Origin: Candidatus Falkowiibacteriota bacterium
Lineage (GTDB): Bacteria; Patescibacteriota; Patescibacteriia; Patescibacteriales; UBA12465
DNA length: 34,982 nucleotides
Direction of reading: 5' to 3'
Assembly: GCA_003554785.1 (NCBI GenBank)
Contig: PWHG01000056.1
Span: 1 to 34,982, forward strand
Positions within the stretch are counted from its first letter, which is position 1; each line of letters opens with the position of its first letter. Shown here one piece after another: positions 1 to 7,842 of this stretch. Below the pieces are notes generated by a model. It had not been told where the DNA came from and made no database searches. It saw nothing but the letters and a program-made list of their open reading frames with translations. The translations under genes were made by a program, and so were the position numbers.

Positions 1-439
1 AATTTTTCCAAGGTTTTAATATAATCATTTTCAGTATAATTTGTTTCTTCTTCAATAATTAAGTCAGCTTCAAACCAACGACCATAAGTGCCAAAACTTT
101 TACCAATTCCCATAGTAATAGTCTGGTTGCCATCTAGATTATGAAAACATAAATAATGTTCTGCATCTAATTTTAAATTTTCAGAAAAATGTTCTTGGCA
201 AATTATTTGACCATAGACTCCGCCAGTAAACTCAAAACTTCTAGTTACTAATTGATTGTCAACTAAGCCTTTTTCAGGGTCAATGCCACTTGAGGCTAAA
301 CCATGATCAACTATTATTTTGTAATCACTTCGATCATTGTTTAGACACTCTGCTTCTTGATACCTATAACCATTTCACTGCCACAGGCAGATAAAGAAAG
401 AGTAATTATTAAAATTAGAATTGAAGTAATTTTTTTCAT
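1..439 (-). pseudogene. Frameshifted lipoprotein gene, cut by window edge
   Basis: Reading leftwards from an ATG at 439, the protein begins MKKITSILILIITLSLSACG, a lipoprotein signal peptide with lipobox LSAC. That frame stops at a TAA at 343-341. A second frame one base off, open from just after a TGA at 377-375, continues uninterrupted to position 1 with protein-like sequence (YQEAECLNNDRSDYKIIVD, later GIGKSFGTYGRWFEADLIIE). The two halves join if one base is missing between about 341 and 377, most likely near 370-377. This is either a real single-base deletion or a sequencing error in one gene. The product would be an exported lipid-anchored protein. I recognise no domain. The 3' end lies beyond the window. 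Confidence 0.6.
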
Positions 440-462
440 AAAAATATTTTAAAATCTCTTTT

Positions 463-471
463 ATTATACCA
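463..471 (-). promoter_or_regulatory. Extended -10 promoter of the lipoprotein gene
   Basis: On the minus strand the sequence reads TGGTATAAT, an extended -10 element, about 25 nt ahead of the ATG at 439. No good -35 hexamer lies 17 bp upstream, which is usual for extended -10 promoters. Confidence 0.45.
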
Positions 472-492
472 TTATTATAAAAAATAATAAAA

Positions 493-521
493 TTGACAAA
501 AACAGGAATTTGTCATAATAT
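493..521 (+). promoter_or_regulatory. Promoter of the helicase gene
   Basis: A perfect TTGACA -35 hexamer (493-498), a 17-bp spacer and a TAATAT -10 (516-521) lie about 37 nt before the ATG at 559. The transcript would start near 528. Confidence 0.6.
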
Positions 522-558
522 AAGCAAAAATGAACATTAACAACTAAATATATCAGTC

Positions 559-2076
559 ATGGATGAAAAACAGTATTTTTTAAGCAACCGATTCCCTTTT
601 CATGGTTTCAAAGACCATGAAGCAAAAATCCCTCAATGGCAAAAAGCCGCTAAGGATATTTTAGACAAAATAAACAGTCAAAATATTGGCTTTGTTGCTC
701 AAACGGGCTCTGGAAAAACCATTGTCGCTTTCTATTGTATTGACGCTCTTTTAAAAAGAACACTTTTTTTGGCACCAACAAGAATCTTATCTCGTCAGCA
801 TCATGATTTTTACCAACAAGTAACTGGAAAAAATGACTCAAAAGTAATTGTTGGTGATAATCCAATCAAAAAGAGAAATTGGAAAGACCCGGAAAAAAAT
901 CTGGTATTTGCTACTCCTCATGTATTTTTAGCAGATAGCAAAAAATCCTTAGTTGATTTTTCCGATTTTGATCTTGTAATTATTGATGAGTGTCATAAGG
1001 CTAGTAAAAATTATCCTTATGTAGAAATTGCTCAGAGATTTGCTTTCTTAAATAAGCGAATAATTACTATGAGCGCTTCTCCGGGAAAAAATCAAGAAGC
1101 AATTGCCAAAATATCAAAAAATTTGAATATAAAGGATTGGCAACAGGCAGAAATTAATACGCCGGAAAAAAGCAATGCTCCAATTTTTATTCCTTTAAAC
1201 AAAGACATAATGCAAATCAATGCTTTGATGTCTAAATTAAAACAGGATAATATTTTGGAGATAAAACATTTAGCTAATTATGAGAGTTTGCTAAAAAAAT
1301 CAGAGATTGAAAAAATTGATGATTTTATTCCTATGTCGTTATTTAACAAAATAAAAGAAAAAAGCGACAAAATTTCTAGCGCTAATTTTTATCAGGCTAA
1401 AATGATTTTGGCAAAATATTACAAAATTAGCCACCTAGAAAGCCTGGTTTTAACTGAGTCTTATTATAACTTTTTGATGTATATTGAGAAGTTAAAAAAA
1501 CAAAATACCAAATCTGGTAACTACCTTCTTGCATCTAAACAGATAAAAGAACTGATAAAAATCACTAAAGAAATTTTGTATAAGCATCCTAAAGTGATTG
1601 AACTCTTAGAGATACTAAAAAAAGAAAAGGCCAAAAACAATCAAGGTCTAATCTTTTTTAGCAACAAAGAAGTAGCTAGCTACATTGAAAAATTTTTAAG
1701 TCTAAATGGATTAAAATCAGCTTGTTTGTTTGGTGGGCAAGGTAAATCAACCAAAAAACAACAAGCGGTTATAAAAGCCGTCAAGGACAAAGAAATTGAC
1801 TTTGTATTAGCCACTTCAGTTGTTGAAGAAGGTTTAAGTGTCCCTAGCTTTGATTTTGTAATTAACTATTCCCTGCCTAGTACTCCAGTTTCACAAACGC
1901 AAAGAGCTGGACGTACCGGGAGATTTAGTCAAGGTTTAGTATATTACCTAATCATGGAAATAGAATCTGAAAAGATTAAGTTCTTTTCAAATTTTAGTTC
2001 TTTAAACAAAATGGATAGAATAATTTACAACAAAAAAAAGGATCATTACGATCCTGATCAACTATCCTTATTTTAA
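559..2076 (+). CDS. SF2 helicase, Hef/Mph1 (FANCM)-like, without nuclease domain
   Basis: Superfamily 2 DNA helicase of 505 residues. Motif I is AQTGSGKT (47-54), motif Ia APTRILSRQ (72-80), motif II DECH (143-146), motif III SAS (172-174) and motif VI QRAGRTGR (448-455). The motif V-VI block, with EEGLSVPSFDFVINY before it, resembles the COG1111 Hef/Mph1/FANCM family, and a helical insert of roughly 130 residues between the two RecA lobes fits Hef. No ERCC4 nuclease or HhH domain follows. The last five residues, QLSLF (501-505), match the bacterial beta-clamp-binding consensus QL[SD]LF exactly. Inference: a fork-remodelling helicase tethered to the sliding clamp. The gene stands alone, with its own promoter and terminator. 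A generic DEAD/DEAH helicase is the fallback call. Confidence 0.75.
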   Translation: MDEKQYFLSNRFPFHGFKDHEAKIPQWQKAAKDILDKINSQNIGFVAQTGSGKTIVAFYCIDALLKRTLFLAPTRILSRQHHDFYQQVTGKNDSKVIVGDNPIKKRNWKDPEKNLVFATPHVFLADSKKSLVDFSDFDLVIIDECHKASKNYPYVEIAQRFAFLNKRIITMSASPGKNQEAIAKISKNLNIKDWQQAEINTPEKSNAPIFIPLNKDIMQINALMSKLKQDNILEIKHLANYESLLKKSEIEKIDDFIPMSLFNKIKEKSDKISSANFYQAKMILAKYYKISHLESLVLTESYYNFLMYIEKLKKQNTKSGNYLLASKQIKELIKITKEILYKHPKVIELLEILKKEKAKNNQGLIFFSNKEVASYIEKFLSLNGLKSACLFGGQGKSTKKQQAVIKAVKDKEIDFVLATSVVEEGLSVPSFDFVINYSLPSTPVSQTQRAGRTGRFSQGLVYYLIMEIESEKIKFFSNFSSLNKMDRIIYNKKKDHYDPDQLSLF

Positions 2077-2081
2077 TAGTC

Positions 2082-2111
2082 AAAGCCGTCAAATTAATGA
2101 CGGCTTTTTTT
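2082..2111 (+). terminator. Rho-independent terminator of the helicase gene
   Basis: AAAGCCGTCA (2082-2091) pairs with TGACGGCTTT (2098-2107) around a 6-nt loop and runs into T residues. The stop codon of the convergent minus-strand gene (2096-2094) lies in the loop, so its last codons also encode one arm of the hairpin. Confidence 0.85.
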
Positions 2112-2453
2112 AAATACCTTATTTAATATCATATCAAATACCGCTTGAATAAGAGATAGTACTAAACTAAAAAGTAGAGCACTTAAAAACCCTTCTACAA
2201 AAAAATCTTGAATAAAAGTAGCTGTAAACCAGATAATCAAGGCGTTTATAACAAAAGCAAATAGACCAAAAGTTAAGATATTAATCGGCAGTGTTAAAAG
2301 AATCAAAATTGGCCTAATAGTGATATTGAGCAATCCTAAAACTACTACTAAAATTAAAGCTATCCATAAGCCACCAACTGTAATACCAGGGATAAAGTAA
2401 GCTGCTAAAAGTATTGCTAAAGCTGAAATTAACCATTTAAATAATATTAACAT
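2094..2453 (-). CDS. YvlD/phage-holin-4_2 family small membrane protein
   Basis: A 119-residue protein made almost entirely of four hydrophobic segments (about 3-22, 28-50, 54-76 and 84-110), with a short basic tail. The spacing, the central NITIRPILILLTLPINILTFG and the IPGITVGG near the N terminus match the PF04020 (YvlD, 'mycobacterial 4-TMS phage holin') family, whose cellular role is not settled. The holin name does not imply a prophage, and no phage genes are nearby. It starts 4 nt after the antiporter stop, so the two are translated from one message. The stop codon overlaps the terminator hairpin of the convergent helicase gene. Confidence 0.75.
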   Translation of the reverse strand: MLILFKWLISALAILLAAYFIPGITVGGLWIALILVVVLGLLNITIRPILILLTLPINILTFGLFAFVINALIIWFTATFIQDFFVEGFLSALLFSLVLSLIQAVFDMILNKVFKKSRH

Positions 2454-2457
2454 AGGT

Positions 2458-3627
2458 TTAATTGTTAAATTTACTAATATATGAAGACAATATTGGACCC
2501 AATATTGTAGTAATAATTGCTAATATAATTATAGAACTTACTAAAATTGAGTCAAGCAGTCCACCAGCTGAAGCCGTATAGGTCACTGCTAAGGTGGTAG
2601 TAAGTTGAGTAATTGAAATTGAACCAAAAAGAGCTGAATTTTTTTTAGATAATTTCACTAATCTACCAGCAATATAGCCGCTAAATATTTTAGATAAAAT
2701 AAGCCCCAATATAATCGATAACATCAACAAATTTTTTATATCAAAACTTTTAAAACTTGATAAATCAAGATCCATACCAACTACAAAAAAGAAGATTGGA
2801 ATAAATAAACCATATGAGATAGCATGAATTTTAGATTTTAAAATCTCAGACTTTTCATAAATAATTGCTCCTGATAAAGATAAACCGGCTAAGAATGATG
2901 CAATAATTGGATGGGTACCGAGAAAGGAAAAATAAGCTAAAACTGCTACTAAAACTATAATCACAAAACGCAATCTTCTTTCATAACCATAGTCATAAAA
3001 AAATCTTTTTTTAATTAAATTTTTAGAGATTATAGGAATATATTTTAATAGTAAAAATATAGAAAGAACTAGTACAATAAAGTAAAGTGGTAGAGGTAAA
3101 AAAGTAATTTTACTACTGGTTTGAAATATTAAACCAAGAGCGACTAAACTTAAAATATCTGCCACCATAACCGACGATAATATAAGACGAGAAACATCTT
3201 TAGAGATCGATTTATTTTCTTTAAGTGATGAAACAATAATTGCTACAGATGAAGAAATAAAAATGACACCAATTAAAATACTAGTTAACCAATCATAGCC
3301 AAATAGTCTTACAATTGAGACTCCAACTAAAAAAGGTATAACTGAATTTATAGCCGCCATTATAAAAATCTTTTTCTTTTCTTTATAAATTTGCGAGATA
3401 TCAGTTTCCAGTCCAGCCATAAACATCAAAAATGCCATACCTAAAAATCCAAAAAAGCTAATAGTTTCATCAGCTTGTACGTAATTTAGTCCATAAGGAC
3501 CAAATAAAGCACCAGCTAATATGATAACGCTTAAAAATGGGATCCTAGATCTTTTAAATAACTCAGGAATCACTAGTCCCAAAATTAAAACTAAAAGTAA
3601 TGTTAAGAGAGTTCCTTCATTTATCAT
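2458..3627 (-). CDS. Cation:proton antiporter, CPA2 (Na_H_exchanger) family
   Basis: A 389-residue integral membrane protein with about twelve hydrophobic segments. Family signatures are FLMFMAGLETD (near residue 65), VADILSLVALGL (near 155), ASFLAGLSLSG (near 245) and IFFFVVGMDLDL (near 280), typical of CPA2 exchangers such as KefB/NhaS. The ion-binding region has a single acidic residue (AD) where electrogenic members have DD, so stoichiometry and ion are uncertain. There is no C-terminal TrkA-N/RCK domain, so it is a minimal exchanger. It follows a 33-codon ORF by 3 nt and precedes the holin-like gene by 4 nt. The likely role is monovalent cation and pH homeostasis at the cytoplasmic membrane. 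Confidence 0.85.
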   Translation of the reverse strand: MINEGTLLTLLLVLILGLVIPELFKRSRIPFLSVIILAGALFGPYGLNYVQADETISFFGFLGMAFLMFMAGLETDISQIYKEKKKIFIMAAINSVIPFLVGVSIVRLFGYDWLTSILIGVIFISSSVAIIVSSLKENKSISKDVSRLILSSVMVADILSLVALGLIFQTSSKITFLPLPLYFIVLVLSIFLLLKYIPIISKNLIKKRFFYDYGYERRLRFVIIVLVAVLAYFSFLGTHPIIASFLAGLSLSGAIIYEKSEILKSKIHAISYGLFIPIFFFVVGMDLDLSSFKSFDIKNLLMLSIILGLILSKIFSGYIAGRLVKLSKKNSALFGSISITQLTTTLAVTYTASAGGLLDSILVSSIIILAIITTILGPILSSYISKFNN

Positions 3628-3630
3628 AAA

Positions 3631-3732
3631 TTAAATATTTAATTCATTGAGAATCTTTTCTTTATCTTTTGGGTTAATTTCAGGACATAAAACTATTAAA
3701 TAATCTAAATTTTTTATATTTTTATGATTCAT
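3631..3732 (-). CDS. Small 33-residue ORF leading the antiporter operon
   Basis: ATG at 3732 opens a 33-codon frame, MNHKNIKNLDYLIVLCPEIN followed by a charged helix-like tail (PKDKEKILNELNI), ending in TAA 3 nt before the antiporter ATG. It is the first frame after a good extended -10 promoter and has tight operon spacing, which favours translation. It has no family I recognise and could be a small protein, a translational-coupling leader peptide or a chance ORF. Confidence 0.45.
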   Translation of the reverse strand: MNHKNIKNLDYLIVLCPEINPKDKEKILNELNI

Positions 3733-3757
3733 ATTGAATTAATTATTGTATAATTTA

Positions 3758-3787
3758 ATTATAACATAAGTCCTAATAACCCAACAA
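3758..3787 (-). promoter_or_regulatory. Promoter of the small-ORF/antiporter/holin-like operon
   Basis: On the minus strand, TTGTTG (3787-3782), an 18-bp spacer and TATAAT (3763-3758), with TG one base upstream of the -10 (TGTTATAAT, 3766-3758), 25 nt before the small ORF. Confidence 0.65.
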
Positions 3788-3809
3788 GAATTCTAGACAA
3801 ATCATACAC

Positions 3810-3837
3810 AAAAACACCTGTAAATACAGATGTTTTT
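3810..3837 (-). terminator. Terminator after tRNA-Gln
   Basis: A 13-bp hairpin with one G-U pair, AAAAACATCTGTA and TACAGGTGTTTTT on the minus strand, loops over 2 nt. It separates the greA-lysS-tRNA-Gln unit from the next promoter. Confidence 0.75.
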
Positions 3838-3845
3838 AAGGTTTG

Positions 3846-3916
3846 CTCGGGGACAGGGATTTGAACCCCGATCGCCTGGACCAGAACCAGGTGTCCTACC
3901 ATTAGACGATCCCCGA
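3846..3916 (-). tRNA. tRNA-Gln (anticodon CTG)
   Basis: The minus strand folds as a tRNA. The acceptor arm is TCGGGGA/TCCCCGA with discriminator G (usual for Gln), the D arm is GTC/GAC with a TAATGGTAG loop, and the anticodon arm is CCTGG/CCAGG with loop TTCTGGT. The T arm has loop TTCAAAT. The anticodon CTG reads CAG. CCA is not encoded, so a CCA-adding enzyme is needed. It begins 19 nt after the lysS stop and has no obvious promoter of its own, so it is probably processed from the greA-lysS transcript. Confidence 0.92.
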
Positions 3917-3935
3917 AGAAGATAAATAATAGGTA

Positions 3936-5411
3936 TTATTTATCATCTTTAGGTCTCATGAGAGGAAATATCTGACACTCACGACTAGTTTTATTCATTA
4001 AATAGCTAAAAAGACGTTCAGAGAAACCAAAGCCACAAGTTGGTGGCATGCCATACTCCAGAGCTTCAATAAAGTCTTTGTCGTGTCTCTGAGCCTCTTC
4101 ATCACCAGCTTCCCTTAGTTTTTCTTGCTCTTTGAAGCGAGTTTCTTGATCTATTGGGTTATTTAACTCACTATAGCCGTTGCCAAGCTCTGAGCCGGCA
4201 ATAATTGGTTGAAATCTTTGGGCTAGGAGTGGATTTTTATCATTTTTCTTAGCTAGTGGTGAAACTATTAGTGGCGTATTTACTAAAAATCCTGGTCCAG
4301 CAATTTTTTTGCGACAATATTTCCATAAATTATCAATGGCGCGGGTCAAATTAAAGCCCTCTTTGTCGTAGTTAACACCTAATTCATCTAATTTTTTTCT
4401 AATCTCTTTTTCAGTGGTGTCTAAAACATCAATACCAGTGTAGTCTAGTACGGTTTGTCGATAGTCATATTCTTGCCAATCATCATTTAAGTCTACTTTA
4501 AAGTCTTTAATATTAAATTCAGTTGTACCAAAGGTTTCCTTGGCAATATAGCGAAATAGTTCAACTACTAACTCCATTCCCTTTTTATAATCAGCATAGG
4601 CAAGATAAAATTCCATTTGACTGTAGTCTTGAAGGTGATCAGCGTCCATGCCTTCATTTCTAAATTGGCGACCAATTTCAAAAGTCTTTTCAAAACCAGC
4701 AATCATTAATTTTTTCTGCCAAAGCTCACCGGTTGAGATTCTAAGATATACTGGAATATCTAAGGCGTTGTGATGAGTTACAAAAGGTTTAGCGTCAGCT
4801 CCACCAGGACTTGTTTCTAAAATTGGGGATTCTACTTCAAGAAAACCTTTTTGGACTAAAAAATTACGAGTGGCTTGCCAAAATTTAGCTCTCTTTTTTA
4901 TCATGTCTTTTACTTCATTGTTGGCTAAAATATCTAAATAACGACGACGATAGCGTTCTTCTTCATCTTTAAAACCATACCAGGAGTCAGGCAGTGGTCT
5001 AATAGCCTTGGAAATAATTTTGTAGCTTTTAACTAGCAGGCTTCTTTCTCCTTTATTGGTTAAAAAAGCACTTCCCTTTACTTCTATAAAATCACCAATA
5101 TCAATTAGTTTGATAAACTGCTTATAAGTATCACCAAGTTCTTTTTTTGATAAAACTAATTGAATATTTTCTGAGTCATCTTTTAAATTTGCAAAACTTA
5201 AGTTTCCATGTGAGCGAATAGACTGCAAACGACCAACTAAAAAATATGTGTCTTGATTAACTGCTAGTTTTTCAAAACTACTTAAAAAATCTGCTATTTT
5301 CATGTCCCGCTGACTTTTAGCTGGATATGGATTGATGCCTAAATCTTGAAGTTTTTTTAATTTATTAATCCTTTCCTGTCTTTCACTTAAAGGATTATTT
5401 TCTTTAGTCAT
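3936..5411 (-). CDS. lysS: Lysyl-tRNA synthetase, class II
   Basis: Charges tRNA-Lys with lysine in the cytoplasm. The 491 residues are a normal length. An N-terminal OB-fold anticodon-binding domain (about 55-150) precedes the class II catalytic core. SPGGADAKPFVTHHNALD marks the start of the core, motif 2 is FRNEG (250-254, with R251/E253) and ELGNGYSELNNPIDQETRF contacts lysine and ATP. Motif 3 reads PPTCGFGFSERLF rather than the common PPTAGLGIGIDRL; the essential Arg is kept but the glycine register differs. RISTGEL also replaces the usual RIAPEL. These changes look like a divergent lineage, not decay. It follows greA by 11 nt and is followed by tRNA-Gln. Confidence 0.93.
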   Translation of the reverse strand: MTKENNPLSERQERINKLKKLQDLGINPYPAKSQRDMKIADFLSSFEKLAVNQDTYFLVGRLQSIRSHGNLSFANLKDDSENIQLVLSKKELGDTYKQFIKLIDIGDFIEVKGSAFLTNKGERSLLVKSYKIISKAIRPLPDSWYGFKDEEERYRRRYLDILANNEVKDMIKKRAKFWQATRNFLVQKGFLEVESPILETSPGGADAKPFVTHHNALDIPVYLRISTGELWQKKLMIAGFEKTFEIGRQFRNEGMDADHLQDYSQMEFYLAYADYKKGMELVVELFRYIAKETFGTTEFNIKDFKVDLNDDWQEYDYRQTVLDYTGIDVLDTTEKEIRKKLDELGVNYDKEGFNLTRAIDNLWKYCRKKIAGPGFLVNTPLIVSPLAKKNDKNPLLAQRFQPIIAGSELGNGYSELNNPIDQETRFKEQEKLREAGDEEAQRHDKDFIEALEYGMPPTCGFGFSERLFSYLMNKTSRECQIFPLMRPKDDK

Positions 5412-5422
5412 AGATTTTTGAT

Positions 5423-5881
5423 TTATGATATTTTCAAAATTTTAAACTTTGTTTCCCCTTTTGGTGTTTGTACAGTTACCTCTTCTCCTTTTTTCTTACC
5501 CAAAAAGGCTAAACCAATTGGTGATTCATTGGAGATTAATCCGTTTATTGGATCGGCTTCATTGAAAGATACGATTTTATAAGTTCTTTCTTTGCCGTTG
5601 GCTTTAACTGTAATAGTTGAACCCATAGAAACTTCATTTTTACCATTTTTATTATCTACCACTGTTACATTCTTTAGAGTATTGGTTAACTCTAAGACCC
5701 TGCCTTCATTTAAGGCTTGCGCGTCCTTGGCTTCACTGTATTCGGCATTTTCACTTAAATCGCCTAATTCTTTAGCTTTTTCAATTCTTTCCGCGATTTC
5801 CTTGCGCTTGGTAGTAGATAAATACTCAAGCTCTTTTTTAAGTTTTTGATAGCCTTCTGGGCTAATTATTTGTTCAGACAT
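5423..5881 (-). CDS. greA: Transcription elongation factor GreA
   Basis: Rescues backtracked RNA polymerase by stimulating cleavage of the RNA 3' end through the secondary channel. The 152 residues form an N-terminal coiled coil (about 1-75) whose tip carries GDLSENAEY with the catalytic acidic residues D41 and E44. A C-terminal FKBP-like domain ends in ETKFKILKIS. Length and motifs are normal. It heads the greA-lysS-tRNA-Gln unit. The 33 bp between it and the upstream glycan operon contain several TATAAT-like hexamers but no clear -35, so read-through from that operon is also possible. greA-lysS adjacency is frequent in bacteria. Confidence 0.93.
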   Translation of the reverse strand: MSEQIISPEGYQKLKKELEYLSTTKRKEIAERIEKAKELGDLSENAEYSEAKDAQALNEGRVLELTNTLKNVTVVDNKNGKNEVSMGSTITVKANGKERTYKIVSFNEADPINGLISNESPIGLAFLGKKKGEEVTVQTPKGETKFKILKIS

Positions 5882-5914
5882 AATTATAGTGGTTAAAAAT
5901 TAATTATATTAAAA

Positions 5915-7363
5915 TTATAATAGCTTATCTTTAACAAGAAGGCAAGAGATAAGAAGGATAATCATAATTCCTAATGGGTGGTTTAAATAGGGAGTAAAAA
6001 AATGAACTATGACTAAAAATAATAAAGCTGGAGTTAAAAAATATTGAAAACGATATTTAAAGGAATAAAAGAGTAAAGAAAGCAGAAAACTAAGATAAGC
6101 AATTAAGCCAAGTAACCCCAGTTTATGCCATAAATCAAGGTAGCCCCATTCAAAAGCGTAGGTTTCATACCATCCATCTTCATGAAATTGCAAAACTCTT
6201 GGATCAGAGCTCTCATAAAGCACAGTAGCACCAAAACCATGCCCTAGTATAGGTTTTTTCATTATATCATCAATTAATACCGGTAAAAGTGACCAACGAG
6301 AAGCTACAGCGGCCTCGTCTTCCTGATAACTAGCTCTATCACGAATATTTCGCAAAGAAAACTGACTGGTGCTAGATAAGAATAAGATATTATTGGCTAA
6401 ATATATAAAAGAAAATGACAAAATAACAATTAAAAATATTTTTAAAAACCAGTGTTTTATTTTCTTTAATTTTTTAGTTTTAATCAAAGTAAAGGCTGAA
6501 AAAAGAATAAATACTATAATCATTGATAACCAAAAAGTTCGTGAAAAACTAATTATTACTGTTGATAGAAAAACAGCGGCAAATAACATTTCTTTTATAT
6601 TCCATCTACTGGCAAAATCACGTTTAAAAACTAGTATTAAAAAAGCAATAGAAGAAAAGATATGCGATTGCAGAAATATTCTTGGCCAAGTATCGGCCAT
6701 AGTGGTAACCTCAGCTACTCCAGTAACTCTTAACCAACGGTAAAGGTCAGGTAAAATCGCTATATCATATGAAAAAAAGACTACTAAAAATAAAGTTTTA
6801 AGACTTAGCCAAAGAGTAGCTAAAAAGAAAATACTTTTAAGTCTTTCAAGTCTTTGCTTATCCTTGACACAGTAAACATAGGAAATAGGTAAAATGAGTA
6901 GGAAAAATAGCCAAGTATTAAAATTAGCTAAAATATTTGATAAATCATTTCCAAGAAAAAAAGCATTAATAAGTGAAAAAGCAATAAAAAAGGCTAAAAG
7001 TATATAAAATTTTAAGTATGGAATTTTCTTAATTATAGCAATCAAAGATTGTCTTTGAATTATTAATTTTACAAAAAAGACTAACATAACTGCTAACCAA
7101 ATACTCATGCGAACTGATAAGGAAAAAGACAATATATCAATTGAAAACATGTGGCCATGAGAGCCAATAATTAATTCAATTAAAATAAGAAGTATGCCCC
7201 ACTCAAGTGACCGCCAAGCTATTATAGCAGTAGCTATAAATGTTAAAATAAGAAAAATATAGTTTAAATCAGTAAAAAAGAAAGCCAGAAAGGAAAGTAA
7301 TTCAAATATAACTATCGCTCCTAAAACTAAAGGCCAATTAATTTGTGAAAAAAATTTATTCAT
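5915..7363 (-). CDS. O-antigen ligase/polymerase-like membrane protein
   Basis: A polytopic membrane protein with about ten to twelve hydrophobic segments and one large extracytoplasmic loop. The loop region holds RSLEWGILLILIEL upstream and later a PILGHGFGATV stretch, the layout of the Wzy_C/WaaL family (PF04932), which transfers or polymerises lipid-linked glycans on the outer face of the membrane. I start it at the ATG at 7363 (482 residues), 2 nt after the DUF192 stop. An in-frame ATG at 7408 would overlap that gene by 43 nt and add only 15 polar residues. It is the last gene of the glycan operon, so it probably attaches or polymerises the glycan exported by the flippase. Whether it acts as ligase or polymerase cannot be told. 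Confidence 0.78.
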   Translation of the reverse strand: MNKFFSQINWPLVLGAIVIFELLSFLAFFFTDLNYIFLILTFIATAIIAWRSLEWGILLILIELIIGSHGHMFSIDILSFSLSVRMSIWLAVMLVFFVKLIIQRQSLIAIIKKIPYLKFYILLAFFIAFSLINAFFLGNDLSNILANFNTWLFFLLILPISYVYCVKDKQRLERLKSIFFLATLWLSLKTLFLVVFFSYDIAILPDLYRWLRVTGVAEVTTMADTWPRIFLQSHIFSSIAFLILVFKRDFASRWNIKEMLFAAVFLSTVIISFSRTFWLSMIIVFILFSAFTLIKTKKLKKIKHWFLKIFLIVILSFSFIYLANNILFLSSTSQFSLRNIRDRASYQEDEAAVASRWSLLPVLIDDIMKKPILGHGFGATVLYESSDPRVLQFHEDGWYETYAFEWGYLDLWHKLGLLGLIAYLSFLLSLLFYSFKYRFQYFLTPALLFLVIVHFFTPYLNHPLGIMIILLISCLLVKDKLL

Positions 7364-7365
7364 AC

Positions 7366-7842
7366 TTATTGACTCCAAGTAATTATATCTCCAGGGTTTA
7401 AACCACATTCTCTTGATTTACTAGCATTAATTTCTAATACTGCATCAGCCTTTCTGTCACTTGAGTACATTTCTTGATAATTCTTCCCTTCTGGTTTGGC
7501 ATTTATATGAATATCTACAATTTCTTTATTGGCAATAAATATTATATCAATAGGAAAATTCATGTTACGCATAACAAAATTTTGATGTTTTTTTTCAGAA
7601 AACAAAAAAAGCATACCGCAATCAGAGCATAGAGACTCGCGATTACTTAACCCTTGATAACGACTTACAATATTATCAGCAATTTCTACCTTAAACAAAC
7701 AATCATTAGCTCTTAGCATTACATTATTATTGTCATTATTATTTATAGAAGAAAATAAAAAAATTAATACTAATATCGCTAGTAAGATAAAAATTCTAAT
7801 TCTAACTTTTTTTTCAGGAAAATTTTTTTTAAACCAAGTCAT
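7366..7842 (-). CDS. DUF192 family protein, membrane-anchored
   Basis: A 158-residue protein with a membrane anchor at about 14-32 (IRIFILLAILVLIFLFSS) and an extracytoplasmic DUF192 domain (PF02643). The domain signatures are the SRYQGLSNRESLCSDCGMLF block, FVMRNMNFPIDIIFI and the C-terminal ECGLNPGDII. The family is widespread and its biochemical role is unproven. The ATG lies inside the end of the GT2 gene (14-nt overlap) and the stop lies 2 nt before the ligase-like gene, so it is locked into the glycan operon. This context suggests a role at the cell surface, which is inference only. Confidence 0.85.
   Translation of the reverse strand: MTWFKKNFPEKKVRIRIFILLAILVLIFLFSSINNNDNNNVMLRANDCLFKVEIADNIVSRYQGLSNRESLCSDCGMLFLFSEKKHQNFVMRNMNFPIDIIFIANKEIVDIHINAKPEGKNYQEMYSSDRKADAVLEINASKSRECGLNPGDIITWSQ

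Noticed and set aside
2094-2453. Prophage, suggested by the holin-like protein
   Set aside because: The family is a common chromosomal membrane protein family, and no lysin, capsid, terminase or integrase gene is nearby.
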